A stretch of DNA of 64,000 nucleotides from positions 25,557,923 to 25,621,922 of the forward strand of contig OY992834.1 in the NCBI GenBank assembly GCA_963921425.1, given 5' to 3'. The stretch's first letter is position 1. Each line of letters begins with the position of its first letter. Of this stretch, positions 10,911 to 21,944 are shown piece after piece. The notes beneath the pieces are model-generated. The model saw nothing but the letters and a program-made list of their open reading frames with translations. It was not told the origin of the DNA and made no database searches. Both the position numbers and the translations under genes were made by a program. The stretch is from Dryas octopetala. Taxonomy: Eukaryota; Streptophyta; Magnoliopsida; Rosales; Rosaceae.

Positions 10911-11112
10911 CAGTAGTGCTAGACATTCCACATTTTTATACCATAATTTTATACCACCTTATGTGGCAACTTACATGGCATTCATGCATTGAACACTAAA
11001 AAATAAAAGCAAAAATCCAAAAAGAAAAAGAAAAATTTTTGTCCAATAAAATAATGACACGTAAGATGATATAAAAATATGGTACAAAAATGTGGTAAAT
11101 ATAGCATTATTC
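10911..11112. mobile_element. MITE with 9-bp target duplication (Mutator-type)
   Basis: The ends read inward are CAGTAGTGCTAGACATTCC on the left and GAATAATGCTATATTTACC on the right. Both are followed by a CACATTTTTRTACCAT motif, so about 60 bp of each arm are paired. The 202-bp element is flanked by TTTTTTAAT on both sides (10902-10910 and 11113-11121). The 9-bp duplication fits Mutator-type transposition. It has no coding capacity. Confidence 0.75.
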
Positions 11113-12424
11113 TTTTTTAATTTATAATGCATATGTGGGTATTTCAGTTATATCGATCATTCAGTTCAAACCTCATATGTTTCTGGGTTCAGACATATCT
11201 TGGTTTTTGGTTTGCAAATTGGGATGTAAAATATCGTTTTGAAGTGAGTTCCACAAAACCTTGTCGTTTAAATCAGAGAATTCCTAAAGTGGCCAAACAA
11301 AAAATCTGAGAATTTCTCTTTTTAACTGTGCGTGCATACCTTGTGTTGATAGTGTTGCCATATGTGATTAATGGAATTTTTGTTGCTGTGTGGAAGGAAA
11401 ACCATAACAATAGTAAATGAATTATATCATTGTAGCTAGAAGTCATGTTCAATAATTTTTTGCAGGTTCATTTCATTGATCATGCCAACAATTCACTCTC
11501 TAGTCTATTTTGACCCTATTACATTTAGAAGCAAAAAATTAAGATAATTTGGGATGGCATATCATTAATAGCCCGTGGGCAAATGACCAAGGTGGCATTA
11601 ATAAATCTTCGACAGTAGCGTTTGAGTGAAGAACTTTTAGTTTTCTTAGAATTTGATAATGGTGTAATTCACAACTCCATCATTTAAATTTCCATCCATT
11701 TCAAGTTCCATTATTCGGATATCATGTATACAGAATTGAGGAATTGACAAGAATTACACAAGAATTGACACCATAATTGACAAGAATTATTTGGATATCA
11801 TGTTTGCATAACTCATAACATTTAGCTGAAGTATTTAAGTATTAGTAACTCAAATAACTTTTTCTAGAGAAAAAATTTAAGAAAAAGCATCTAATCTGGA
11901 ACTGCCATTTTGAAAGCTCTACACAATCAATCATATACACCATTCTAGTTAAGCTGCACAAAAAATGCACCATCAATCATCTGATCAGATGTCTAATTAG
12001 CCAAGTGTATGGAAAAAACATAATATGTAATAGGAACAATGAATATATGCTTTTGGCAAGTATTCATATGAGTTGGAATATATGCTCTTTCCTTACTTAT
12101 ATATTGTAAAATAACGCTTGTTTTATTGCAATTTAAACTTGGAACTTATCCTCCGCAAATCCCACAAATTTTACCGCCCATATACTTGATTATTAACTGA
12201 TTTATTTTAAGTATGAGAGCATTTGGAGAACTGTCGGATTAATGATGATCATGCTTGTTATTGCCTCTTTTGTGCATAATTCATTAATTCCCTAGCTTGG
12301 TGATTGGTTCCATTGTACACCTAAATTCATTTCATAACTTGTCTTATTGTAGGATGTCACATTGCATAGATAAGAGTTGAGTTTGATTGGAAAGACACAA
12401 TGATGAGTACCAGGCCCACCTTTG
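11113..12424. other. AT-rich intergenic DNA
   Basis: No gene or RNA is recognised. A short motif GAATTGACAAGAATTA recurs imperfectly at about 11735-11790. Confidence 0.45.
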
Positions 12425-13360
12425 TTAGTTTTTAGATCACTGTTTTGAGACAGTCGCAATTGATGATAGAGTTAAGTGTCTGTGTCAAGTGTGCTACAAT
12501 CGTTATTGGAGAGTTCGAACTGAAATAGAAGACCATTTGACACATGATGGTATGGATTACTTTTACACGGATTTTCCATGGACAAATCAAGGGGAGTCCA
12601 TTGTAAATCCAACCACTTTTCTAGGAGATTCCTATGATGGTACATGTGCTTACGACCATGAGGGCCCTGACATGATGGGCTTGCTGCATGATCTGTTTGT
12701 GGATACCAATAGCAATATTGTCTCATGTAGCAGTTGCAATCCACCATCAATGTCCGAGTCCACGGCTGAAGTTGATAGGTTTTATAGCCTCGTTAAGGAC
12801 GCTGATGCCCTACTTTGGCCTGGTTGTGAATCGATTAAGAAACTAGAATTCATTGTGGAGCACGCTTTACCATATCAAGGCTTTACATGGGTGGATTGAT
12901 TGAAGTGTTTCTGACCTATTATCATTTTTGAAAGATCATTTCCATCAGGGGAGACTTTGTCGTCCAGCTTTTATCACACTAGGAAGCTCATTAATGAACT
13001 CGGGCTGTCTTATGAGAAGATAGACGCTTGCCCAAATGATTTCATATTGTATTGGAAGGATCATGCAATTGATGTTTTTTGCAATGAGTGTGTTGAAGAC
13101 CTATACACAAATGAAGGTAGTTCCAATGGTCGAAAGGTTGCTGCGAAAGTGCTATGCTACGTTCCACTTGTGCCTAGATTGCAGAAGCTATTTATGTTTA
13201 GGCATACAGCAAACCATATGATCTGGTATGCCACAAAACGTGTCAAGGATAGGGTCATGAGACATCCGGTTGATACACGAACCTGGATGGAGATAGACAC
13301 AAGATTTTCTGACTTCTCAAGTGACCCACACAATGTAAGATTGAGTCTTACATTTGATCT
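12425..13360 (+). pseudogene. Decayed CACTA transposase (TNP2-like), N-terminal half
   Basis: Two open stretches, 12489-12896 and 12957-13364, align in order with the transposase at 34.2 kb. The first contains VKCLCQVCYN followed by a VRTEIEDHL stretch, matching the C..C motif and the VR.HL stretch of the associated N-terminal domain. The second contains ELGLSYEKIDACPNDFILYW and then VKDRVMRHPVDTRTWMEID, matching GMEYDKIHACLNDCILY and VNDGMLRHPADSPAWKLVD. An in-frame stop at about 12897 and a short unaligned stretch separate the two parts. The match ends near RLSLTFD, before the catalytic core. The divergence from the younger copy is large, so this is an old remnant. Confidence 0.75.
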
Positions 13361-14822
13361 GTGACCCCACCTTGGCATAATCAGACATCATAATTTGATT
13401 TAATAATTACTCGGTTATTATGGTAATAAATGTCTGTTTGAGAACTATTTGCTATGATTATGTGCTCTTGCACGTTTCCTAATAAGCTACGTCTCTGGTA
13501 TACCTTAGTCGATATATGGAGATCTCAATTTGCAATATCAAAAACCATTACGGGTCTGTTCAACAGGAGATGACCTAGACTCTATATGGTATCAATGAAT
13601 CAATAGAGATGTCTTTGGCCTGGTATTCACCATAACGTCTTTCTAAAAAGTGAAGGAGACTCTGTTAATTAACTATAACATAGGGAGATGTTTCTTATTT
13701 AGAAATTGTGTTCTCAATGGAGTATTTGGGCCGAGTTACAATTTGATGGGCCGGTTGGGCCGAGATCAATTGACAACCTGAGAGTAAGGGATCACGATGA
13801 TGACCTTGGGTTTCAATCCCCTAAACCTCCGAAGGGATAATACGGATGAACTGGTCGATCTTTCGTTGGGGAAACCAGTCTAGGTGGTATTTACCAAGAA
13901 ATGGATACTCTCGCTACTAGTTCAGTATTTACTGATGATTTGAGGAAAGGGTAGTTAGCCAACATGGATCGGTCGTCAGATCATATTTGGGAGATTGGTA
14001 ATCTAGTGGACCATTTGGGTCGGTTGATGGTGCCTTGTTTTTATACAGGCTATGTTCTCAAGGTGTGTTGACTCTGTGGGATCAAATTGGGTAGTATGTT
14101 GGTACTTTATAGTTTCAGGTACTTTGAATCTACTTCAAATAATCTTGGTACGTACGCACCATTCATAAGCGTGGATTGTGACTTGTACTTGTACTTGTAC
14201 TTGTTGAGCATTATATGTATTTCTTATGATGAATGTGATAACCTGGGTGTCAAATCTGAAAATGGATCGAGTTCTCAGGGTTGTGTTTGATTATGTGCAT
14301 ATCTACCATGATAGATGGATTTGTTTGGGTGATTTAGTGCATGTCTATGCATGTGTTGGTTTCTCCCACACGAGCTTTATAGCTCACCAGGTTTTTCACG
14401 TAACTCGATACACCATTCCACGATGTAGCAGATTATTTTGCAAGGTAAGAACTGAGGAGGCAAAGCGAGGAGGACATGACAGTGAGTGCTTCAGTGGGCA
14501 GATGTGTCTTTTTGTTTTATATTTCGACTTGTAAACTATTTTACTGTTGTTTTAGGCTCATTAACTATTTCTCAAATATCTTTCGGGGTTATTTATATTT
14601 ATAAGTGACCCCAAGGGGTTGGTTTTAAGTTAATCTTTTAAAATGAGTTTCGACTTATATTCTGCTATTAATTTCAACTATGATCTAACTTGATTTTAAA
14701 ATAAAAAAGGCTTAACTTGTTTTGAGAATGTTTGGAATTATAACATGGGGGTTATGTGTTGTGGTCTCGGGTATTTTTAGAATGGTTGTCGTTGTGACAT
14801 ACCCAGGTTTTGGGGCATCACA
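13360..14822. mobile_element. Possible solo LTR or LTR fragment directly abutting the TNP2 remnant
   Basis: The transposase similarity stops abruptly at TGTGACCCCACC (13360), and the block can be ended at ...GGGGCATCACA (14822). A start in TG, an end in CA, and the closing 'gtgacatacccaggttttggggcatcaca' style resemble plant gypsy LTRs. The flanks TGATC and CAATC agree at only 3 of 5 bases, so no firm target duplication supports this. No coding region is seen inside. Confidence 0.35.
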
Positions 14823-14942
14823 CAATCTCTCTAGATAGAAAATGAGAAAGTATTGAATAGGGAGTGTAGATAGGTACTATATTTAAATCCTCATCTTTGT
14901 AGATTAAAAAAAAAATTGTGTACCTAATATGATCAAAACTAT

Positions 14943-15032
14943 TAGTTATTGGGTAGCCTAGTTGGAAGAGCCGTTGAATTGCCCAATTTGCACCCATGTT
15001 CGATCTCCCTTCCACGAACTCAAAAAAAAAAA
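14943..15032 (+). mobile_element. tRNA-derived SINE with 14-bp target duplication
   Basis: The short element has an A-box-like TAGCCTAGTTGG (14954-14965), a B-box-like GTTCGATCT (14998-15006) and a 3' end of CGAACTC followed by poly(A). It is flanked by perfect copies of ATGATCAAAACTAT (14929-14942 and 15033-15046). The two boxes are those of an internal RNA polymerase III promoter. At about 90 bp it is short for a SINE, so it may be a compact family or a 5'-shortened copy. Confidence 0.8.
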
Positions 15033-15907
15033 ATGATCAAAACTATAAAAATAATGTTCTTTAAGGTTAGGCTAGCTAATTGATTAAAGTGGGAAGTATA
15101 ATATATAGGATAATATCCTTAAGACCAAGTACAATTCTTACCAATGTAGCCAAAAAATATAAAAAAATAAAAGCAAATTTCACTTTGCACCCCTGAAGTT
15201 TGCTCAAATTGTCAAGTTATTCCCCCATGTTTCAATTTTGGCAATTTGAAACCCAAGGTTTGAAATCAAAGACAATACCGCCCCTCAATAAGTCTAACCT
15301 AATAGTTAAATGTTAAATTTTGCTTATGCCGCACATGTAGGACCCATATGGTTAATTGTTGATGATTAATTGCTTCAAATAAATTCAATGGTTGACTTCT
15401 TAATAGAGGATTCAGTATCTCCGGCCATCAAGTATACAACAAAGCAGCACTACCATCACAACCCAGGAAGCCAACAAGATCAACCACATGATTTTTTGCA
15501 TTTTCTGTGCTCTTGCAAGATATACGTTTTCGAAATTGCCCTTATAATGGTTGCAAACATTAATTGTGGGTCCCACATGTGCCACATAAGCATTTAACGT
15601 AATATTCAGACTTACTGAGGGGCCACATTGTCTTTGATTTTAAATCTTGGGTTTTAAATTGCCAAAATTGAAACCTGAGGGAGAAACTTGACAATCTGAG
15701 CAAACCACAGGGGTGCAAAGTAAAATTTACTTTTATTTTTGTATATTTTTTTACTACATTGGTAACAATTGTACTTGGTTTTAAGGATATTATCCTATCC
15801 TTTCCACTTTCATCAATTAGCTAGGCTAACATTAAGAACATTATTTTTCTAGTTTTGATCTTTTTTTTTTTTTTTTTTTTGAGTTGGGGGAAGGGAGATC
15901 GAACATG
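14993..15907. repeat. Large inverted duplication that includes the SINE 3' half
   Basis: The left arm (about 14993-15350) is repeated in reverse complement at about 15567-15907, around a spacer of roughly 215 bp. Shared blocks in order include ATGTTCGATCTCCCTTCC, the A run, GATCAAAACTA, AATAATGTTCTT, AGGATAATATCCTTAA, ACCAAGTACAATT, TTTGCACCCCTG and GACAATTTGAGC-like text. The poly(A) tail sits at the same place in both arms, so the SINE was present before the duplication. This is either a fold-back transposon or a palindromic rearrangement. The CCCCTG..GTTTGCTCA core resembles ends of some plant fold-back families. Confidence 0.75.
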
Positions 15908-16210
15908 ATGGAGGCATAGTCACTTCAAGTAAGAATATTGTGTCTCTTCACCTTTACAGTAGTGGAGCATATTTTCATCTATAGACTTAAGCAATAATAG
16001 AGCATCCATCAGCAGGAACCTTAGCAGCACAATTGAATTCTTTAGCAAAAGATGGACCATGCACATGCAGCCAATTTTCAAAAAGGAAAATCATCACGTG
16101 ACTTCACAAGCAAAATTTTTCCACAATTCAGAAAAACATGGGCCACTTGATAAAGTAGTAAGGATACCAAAGTAATAAAAAGAAGAGCTTTGTCCTCAAT
16201 GGAAAATTTG
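15908..16210. other. Short intergenic stretch, nothing recognised
   Basis: No coding region or repeat is identified between the inverted duplication and the LTR that starts at 16216. Confidence 0.5.
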
Positions 16211-16524
16211 GTAGTTGTTGATGCTGAAAAATGGTAAAGCAGTCAACGTCGAGTCAAACCACGTGGACCTGTTGACCCACCACTGAGTGGATGACACGTC
16301 GAAGTGGGGTAGGAACAGGTAGCTGGGTTCGACCAGTGAATAATGGAGAGAAAATGATATCCAATGCACCCTGCGCAAGTACACAAAAGTGAGCGGAAAG
16401 GGCACCGGTGTGGTACCGGCCGAAGCTCCTCTGACGCTCAAGTCAGTGTTCAGAGAATCTGTGAGCAGAGTGAGTGGGTAGTATGATAATGATTGAGTTG
16501 TCCATTTCTGACAAGAAAGTACCT

Positions 16525-16533
16525 CTTTTATAG
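16525..16533 (-). promoter_or_regulatory. LTR TATA box, leftward, with two upstream G-boxes
   Basis: On the minus strand the sequence reads CTATAAAAG. Upstream of it in that direction lie two CACGTG G-boxes, at 16569-16574 and 16606-16611. The same arrangement occurs in all four LTRs of this family in the window. G-boxes are bound by bZIP and bHLH factors, so light or ABA/stress control is a reasonable inference. Confidence 0.65.
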
Positions 16534-16650
16534 TACTTTTGGAAGAGTGTCAACCAATCCGGTGATGACACGTGTCCCTTATAAAGATTCGCACTGTAGG
16601 AGCGCCACGTGTCACCTGTCTCGTGGGTCCGAATGAGTCGACATGGGTCG

Positions 16651-16755
16651 GGGCCTAGGAGGCTGGAGCTTTAGGAGGCCGGAGCCTATGGGGCCGGAGC
16701 CTAGGAGGCCGGAGCCTAGGGGGCCGGAGCCCAGGAGCCCAGGAACTTAGGAGGG
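16651..16755. repeat. GGAGCCTAGGAGGCC-type short tandem repeats in LTR U3
   Basis: Five to six imperfect copies of a roughly 15-bp unit (GGAGCCTAGGAGGCC with variants TATGGGG and TAGGGGG). They lie upstream of the LTR TATA box on the element's strand. Equivalent clusters are present in the other three LTRs, where the copy number varies slightly. Tandem U3 repeats often act as enhancers; that role is inferred. Confidence 0.8.
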
Positions 16756-17178
16756 GCTTATCTTTTGGGCCCAGGCCCAAACGACATGATGTTAAGCCTT
16801 ACATGACTTGTCGTTATGCCCAGATGATTAGTCATACGAACAGAAGTCCCCCAAGTTTCCGAGCAAAAGATACTTCTTGGTTGAGAACTTTGTACACAAA
16901 GAAGTCCGAGCAGAACGACATGTGTCCACATACTTATTCCTGCTTAAGATACTGTCCAGAAGTCCCCAAGTTCCTGAGCAAGAAAAGCTGTACTGTAGGA
17001 AAACTTGGGGGGTTAGATATAAAAGATCATAATATATATATATTTTTTTTTAATTTTGAATTTGATCACTTTGTATTCCGAGCAGTAGACGCTTTGCAAA
17101 ATCCCAGTGAATCCCATCCAATTTAATGGTGGGATGTTGCCCTTGTAAATGAGAATCTGTAACTAAATGGTAGAGCCC

Positions 17179-17890
17179 AAATATAAGGATTCCACACCCT
17201 CATCTCTCCCCCCCTCTTTTTTTTTTTAACTATTTTAGGAGAAAAAACTGGCCCCTTTTGTTTTTTAAATTGGAAAACCAATACAGGGGCCGGCTGTTTT
17301 AGGAAATAATAGAAAAATATTTTTGCTCGGGTGGGAGTTGTGAGGGGAGGGGGTCGGGCACGAATAGGCTTGGGCTTGATCTGCTGAGCTCGGGTCGGAG
17401 AGGGGGTGGTCGGGTCGGCAGCTCGGGCTGTAGCTCCGTTTGGCGGCAGCTCGGAAGGCGATCTCGAGATAGAGAGGGCGAGCTCGGGGCGGAGTGTGGT
17501 GGAGCTGTTGTTGGCGGCAGCTCGGAAGGCGATTGGGCTCGGGCCGGATTTTTGTGGTGTGCGCGGACGACGGGTCGGAACAGGGGGCTGCTCTCGGATC
17601 GGCTCGGGGTGGAGTTGTTGGGTCGGATCGGCGCGGGGGAGCTGGTTCGCAGTGGGCGGCTCGGGTTTGCGCTGGAGGGGCCGGAGGGGGGGGCTGGTCG
17701 GGTCGGATCATCGCGGAGCAGGGAAGTCTTTGGCTGCTCGGGTCAGAGAGGTAGCTGCTCGGCTGGCTGCTGCGCAGTGGGCGCGGGTCTGCGGGGCTAG
17801 GCTACTGCGCGGGTCTGCTGGGTTGGCCTGCTGCGCGGTGGTGCACAGGGCTGCGCGTTAGGCTTGGGCAGCAGCGGCTTGGGCTGAGGT
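17179..17890 (+). promoter_or_regulatory. TATA-like site and GC-rich tract upstream of the accessory gene
   Basis: AAATATAAGG at 17179-17188 is followed by a CT-rich stretch and then about 550 bp of strongly GC- and CpG-rich DNA (17330-17890) built on GCTCGGGTCGG motifs. The same layout recurs in the second copy (TATA-like site near 47569, GC tract 47740-48390). It lies upstream of the plus-strand accessory gene, so it is a plausible promoter and untranslated leader. The long open frames across it on both strands are composition effects. Confidence 0.5.
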
Positions 17891-18383
17891 TGTTCTGAGC
17901 ACTTGAGGTGGGCATTTTTTTTGGAATCCTGCTAAGCTCTTTGTCTGTGAAATTTTGTGCCTTGGAAAAATTGAGAACTGTGAGAAATTGTAATTGTGCA
18001 ACACGATGCGGACTTTTGAATTGTGATTTGTGAATTGTGAAAATTGTGAGTGGGGGCAGGTGGAGGTGCATGTGGGTATGAACCTTGCCGAGCACTGGGT
18101 AAGCCACACGCCTTCATTTTTGGACTTTGTAATTTATTGGGTGTTGTGTTTTTGGTCAGATACATAGGAAGCAAGATAAGTGGGTCAGAACCAGTCTGAG
18201 CTTGTTGAAGCAGCAGAATAGAGGTAAAGCTTGGGTTTTTATTGCTCTTCCTCTTGAATTGATTTTGTGAATATTGGCATGTGCATGATTGGTGGCTGAA
18301 CATGGGAAAATGATAGGGTGATTGTTGTAAATTTGGGGGTGGAAGAGCACATATGAGGGATGAGAAACCAATAGTGATCTGAT

Positions 18384-20541
18384 ATGTCCATGGTGTTGTC
18401 TTGGATGGGCAGGTGTGCTGGGGTTGGACATTCCATGGTTTCCTCAGACGATTCGTTAAGGGATGAAGAGTCCGACCAGGCGTCTACAAGTGACGGGACA
18501 CCGACTAGGCCAAGTGTGCCCCGACCCCGGATGGGGTGTGGAAACATGGGGGTGGGCAAAGTGCTCAAAACTGTTCAAGAGAGCTTGTCCATGGTGAGGG
18601 AAAGTGAAGGAAAGGACAGTGATAGTGAGGACAGTGATGATAGAGAAACGCCCACAAGTGGTGGTGATGTGGGTAGGCACAGGGTACCTAGGACGTATTG
18701 GTCCGTGGATGGACTGTGTGAGAATAGGATGAAAGAGGAGAAGCTTGAAAAATTGAGAGTGCAGTTCCAAATTCCTGATTACATCTATCTGAGCCTCCCG
18801 GGAGAGGGTGATGTCTTGAGTGACCTGTCGGAGGGGCATATTTTGTGTTTTGCCAAAAGTTTTCACCATGGGTTTAGACTTCCTCTTCATCCCTACTTCC
18901 AATATATGTTAAGGAAGTTAGGAATTGCGCCAGGTCAACTAACACCCAATAGTTGGAGAACATTAATTGGGTTGTATGTATTGTTCCGAGATGAGGGGTA
19001 TGGTGCCCCGAGTATGGCTCAATTCTCAAACTTGTTTGAAATTAAGTCGAGCCTTAATTTGCGAGCGTAGGTGTACTGCTCGCAGTTGGCAAACGGGCAG
19101 TTCACCGATGGTACGACTCGCCAAATACAGGTGGGCCACCCAGACGCCCATAAGGAGTGGAAGAAAAAATGATTTTTTGCGAGTGGGGCCTGGGAATTCG
19201 GCCGGAGTGAGAGGGTGACCATTAATAGAGTGCCGACGAATTTCCACATAATAGGTTGTCTGTTTGAGCCGATGCATTGGTCTATGCACACTTGGATTAT
19301 TAGCTGATGTTGTGCTTGTATTAACAGTAATCTTTGGTTGTTTATTTTTGCAGGAGGTGAGTGGGAGAGACAGCCTTTGTCTGAAGATAGTGTGGAAGAG
19401 GTGCGGAGGGTGCTTAGTCGACCCGCCCGAAAATTGAGCGCCGCATACCTCCTGTCTCCTGAGAAGTTGGCTAAGTACGGCTTTGGAGTCCCAGGTGATT
19501 TTCTGTGCTGTTCCTCTTGAAGTGTTGGTTGATGAAAAAATAACTTATGTTCATTGATTGTGTTGTCTTACAGTGAAGATGACCAATACGAAAAAAACAA
19601 GTAAACCGGTTGGTCCTGCCCCGCCTTCCCAGAAGAGGCTGATGATGGGGGCGTTACTGGCCGGGGGTGGCTTGTCCCAAGGGAATACAAGTAGAGGTGT
19701 GCCGATGCCTGGGGGTATGAGGCATAGTGGGTCTACCAACACCCTTGTTCCGAGGTAACTTCTCCTGGGAGGAAAAGGAAGACTGGAATGGACGTGGCCG
19801 AGCACGGGAGGGAGGGCAAGAGGGCAGCTAATGTGCCTGACCCGGTTCCAGAGGAGGATCGTCTGGTAAGGCAGGCGGTGACAGATTTTGGTGGGTCGCT
19901 GAAGAAGGGGAGGGATGACCGGGTGATCGGCGATGGTGCTGAGCCTCTATCTGTTCTGTAGCGGGCCTTTTCCGAGCAATCCCAGGTAAGGAATGGTGGT
20001 ATATGATGATGAGATGTCCAAAGTTAAAACTTTATAACATGTGATAACGTTGTTGTAACATTCGACCTGGCAGGCACTGTATTTCACTTATCAGGCACAT
20101 GTTAGTGTTCTTGCCACGGTAGAGAAGATGAAGGACGAGATGTTGAGCTTCGTGGTGTGGAAGGACAGAGCCCTCTCAGCCGAGGAGAAGGTCAGTACCC
20201 TGGTCGGGCAGAACAATGCATTGCAGGCCGAGCTACTACAAGCCATGAAGGAGGCGGACTAGGCTAGGCAAGAGTTGGAGCAGTGCGGGCAGGAGCTGAG
20301 CCAAGCCAAGCAAGAGTTGGACAACGAGTATAACAGCGGCTATGCAATGGGCTTTGGCGATTGCAAATTAGAGCTCGAGAAGATGTGCCCTGATTTTGAC
20401 TGGGACCGCATGCGTGGTCTGCTAGGGGCTGGCAGTAATGATGTGCATGCCGACGTCCTGGAAGGAGGTACCCAGGAGAGAGAGCCCGATGATGGAGCAT
20501 CCACAGGTGGGGAGCATGACATGGGAGAGGATCCCAAATAG
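18384..20541 (+). mobile_element. Opposite-strand accessory gene of the Tat element (gypsy-type transposon domain)
   Basis: Read on the plus strand, opposite to gag-pol. An acidic N-terminal part is followed by a region with LPGEGDVLSDLSEGHILCFA and then LPLHPYFQYMLRKLGIAPGQ. This matches the plant 'putative gypsy type transposon' domain (PF04195 type) known from opposite-strand ORFs of Tat elements. Later blocks at about 19350-19520, 19575-19758 and 20056-20541 have splice-like borders. The last is glutamate/glutamine-rich with a coiled-coil look (VEKMKDEMLSF, QNNALQAELLQAMKEAD). The product's role is unknown even in described families. The gene looks broken here. Confidence 0.7.
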
Positions 20542-20764
20542 ATGTCTGGAACAATCATGGCCCGGGGGCAGGGGTGGGCGGACAATCGCCCTATTTTTGT
20601 TTGAGTTACATGGTCGGGTCGGATGTGGCCCGTACCAACTTGAAAACTCTTTTGATTATTAAGTTTGTACTTAATGACATTTGGATGATTTGGAGGGTGT
20701 CCGACCCGTTATAGGGAGGATGCCCTTCTTTTTAATACATGGTATTGTGGAATTTTTTTTTTGC

Positions 20765-20905
20765 ATGCATGGTACTTAGTTTCCCTTGAATGCATGAAAT
20801 TTATTTTTGCTTGAATGCATGGTACTTAGTTTCCCGTGAATGCATTCTCCATAACCGCCCTTGAATGCATGGTACTTAGCTTCCCTTGAATGCATGGCAC
20901 AGATA
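20765..20905. repeat. Minisatellite built on CTTGAATGCATGGTACTTAG
   Basis: About five imperfect copies of a roughly 26-bp unit containing TGAATGCATGGTACTTAG. A similar array lies at the matching place in the second Tat copy (about 49570-49670), so it is part of the family. Confidence 0.8.
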
Positions 20906-21062
20906 TGGGTAGAGTCGAATGTATGATGGCCCGGAGGTCCATACAAACAATCAACACTTTGAATGAAAATGAAGAAAAAGGGTGTCCGTGGTAGGACATT
21001 CATTTATTAAAGTGATAAGATAGATAAAATTGAAAAAAGTCCCCGGGGGGTATAAGATGTGT

Positions 21063-21821
21063 TTACTTGTAAAAGTAGCGAAGATGCTCGGCATGCCAGG
21101 GGTGGCCGAGTTCCTTGCCGGTTATTTCGCGGAGCCCGTATGTGCCCGGACGGACGACTTCAATGATTTTATATGGTCCTTCCCAGTTAGGTTTCAGAGC
21201 ACCTGTTTTGGCCAAGGTAGTGCTGCGCAGGACCCAGTCCCCCACTCGGAAGTGGCGAGGCTTAACTTTAGAGTTGTAGTATCGAGTGACCCGTTGCTGG
21301 TAGGCATTTTGCTCTTCAGCTAAGTCGAGGTTGAGTGCTAGCTGGTCAGCATTTTGCTCAGGCCGAAATGTGTCGAGGCGGTAAGAGGCAAGTTCGACCT
21401 CAACTGGGATAACGACTTCAGAAGCAAAGGCCAAAGAGAAAGGGGTTTCCCTTGTCGAGGATCGACAAGTCGTCCGGTAGGACCATAAGACTTCGGGTAT
21501 GAGGTCAGGCCACTTTCCCTTCTTCGCATCAAGCTTGGTCTTCAAGGTATGTTTAATGGTCTTGTTGACAGCCTCGACCTGCCCGTTGGCCTGAGGATGA
21601 CCAGACGAGGCAAAGAAAACCTTGATGTTGAATGCGGAGCAAAATGACTTGAACTCTTTGTTGTCAAACTGTTTGTCATTGTCAGTGATAATGGCGTAGG
21701 GGAGACCAAAGCGGCAAATGATATTCTTCCATACAAAGCTCTTGATGGTCTGGGTGGTTGCCTTTGCCAAGGATTCGGCTTTTGCCCACTTAGTAAAGTA
21801 ATCCACTGCGACTACTGCCAT
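21063..21821 (-). mobile_element. Tat element integrase region
   Basis: The minus-strand frame reads VDYFTKWAKAESL, then GLPYAIITDNDKQFDNKEFK and SSGHPQANGQVEAVNKTIKH. This is the D,D-35-E core of Ty3/gypsy integrases, which splice the cDNA copy into the genome. It ends with a WEGPYKIIEVVRPGTY-type C-terminus, and no chromodomain is evident. The upstream zinc-binding part (H..C..C..C type) is represented around 21945-22130. Confidence 0.85.
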
Positions 21822-21944
21822 TTTGACTTTTCATTTTCCCTCTGTCATTGGTCCGATTAAGTCGATTCCCCATTGAGCAAAGGGCCAAGGACTGTTCATG
21901 GTAGTCAGGGGCTCGGGAGGTTGGCGCAGAAAAGTTGCAAATCT

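Larger units (their letters stand above)
16216..16842 (-). repeat. 3' LTR of the Tat element
   Basis: A 627-bp LTR running TGTTGATG...CGAACA on the plus strand. Read on the element's own strand it holds a TATA box, two upstream G-boxes and a GC-rich repeat cluster in its U3 part. A G-rich tract just inside it (about 16843-16860) is in the expected place for a polypurine tract. Confidence 0.93.

Noticed and set aside
14943-15032. Stand-alone tRNA gene
   Set aside because: A- and B-box-like motifs are present, but there is no cloverleaf, and poly(A) with a target duplication shows a SINE.
16196-16441. Small frames inside the LTRs (also 26790-27110, 46527-46820, 51209-51662)
   Set aside because: They lie within LTR sequence, repeat in each LTR and have no coding features.
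17265-17861. Long open frames on both strands in the GC-rich tract, and the matching ones at 47740-48390
   Set aside because: All frames are open because stop codons are rare in GC-rich DNA. Translations are low-complexity Arg/Gly/Ala/Pro and match no family.
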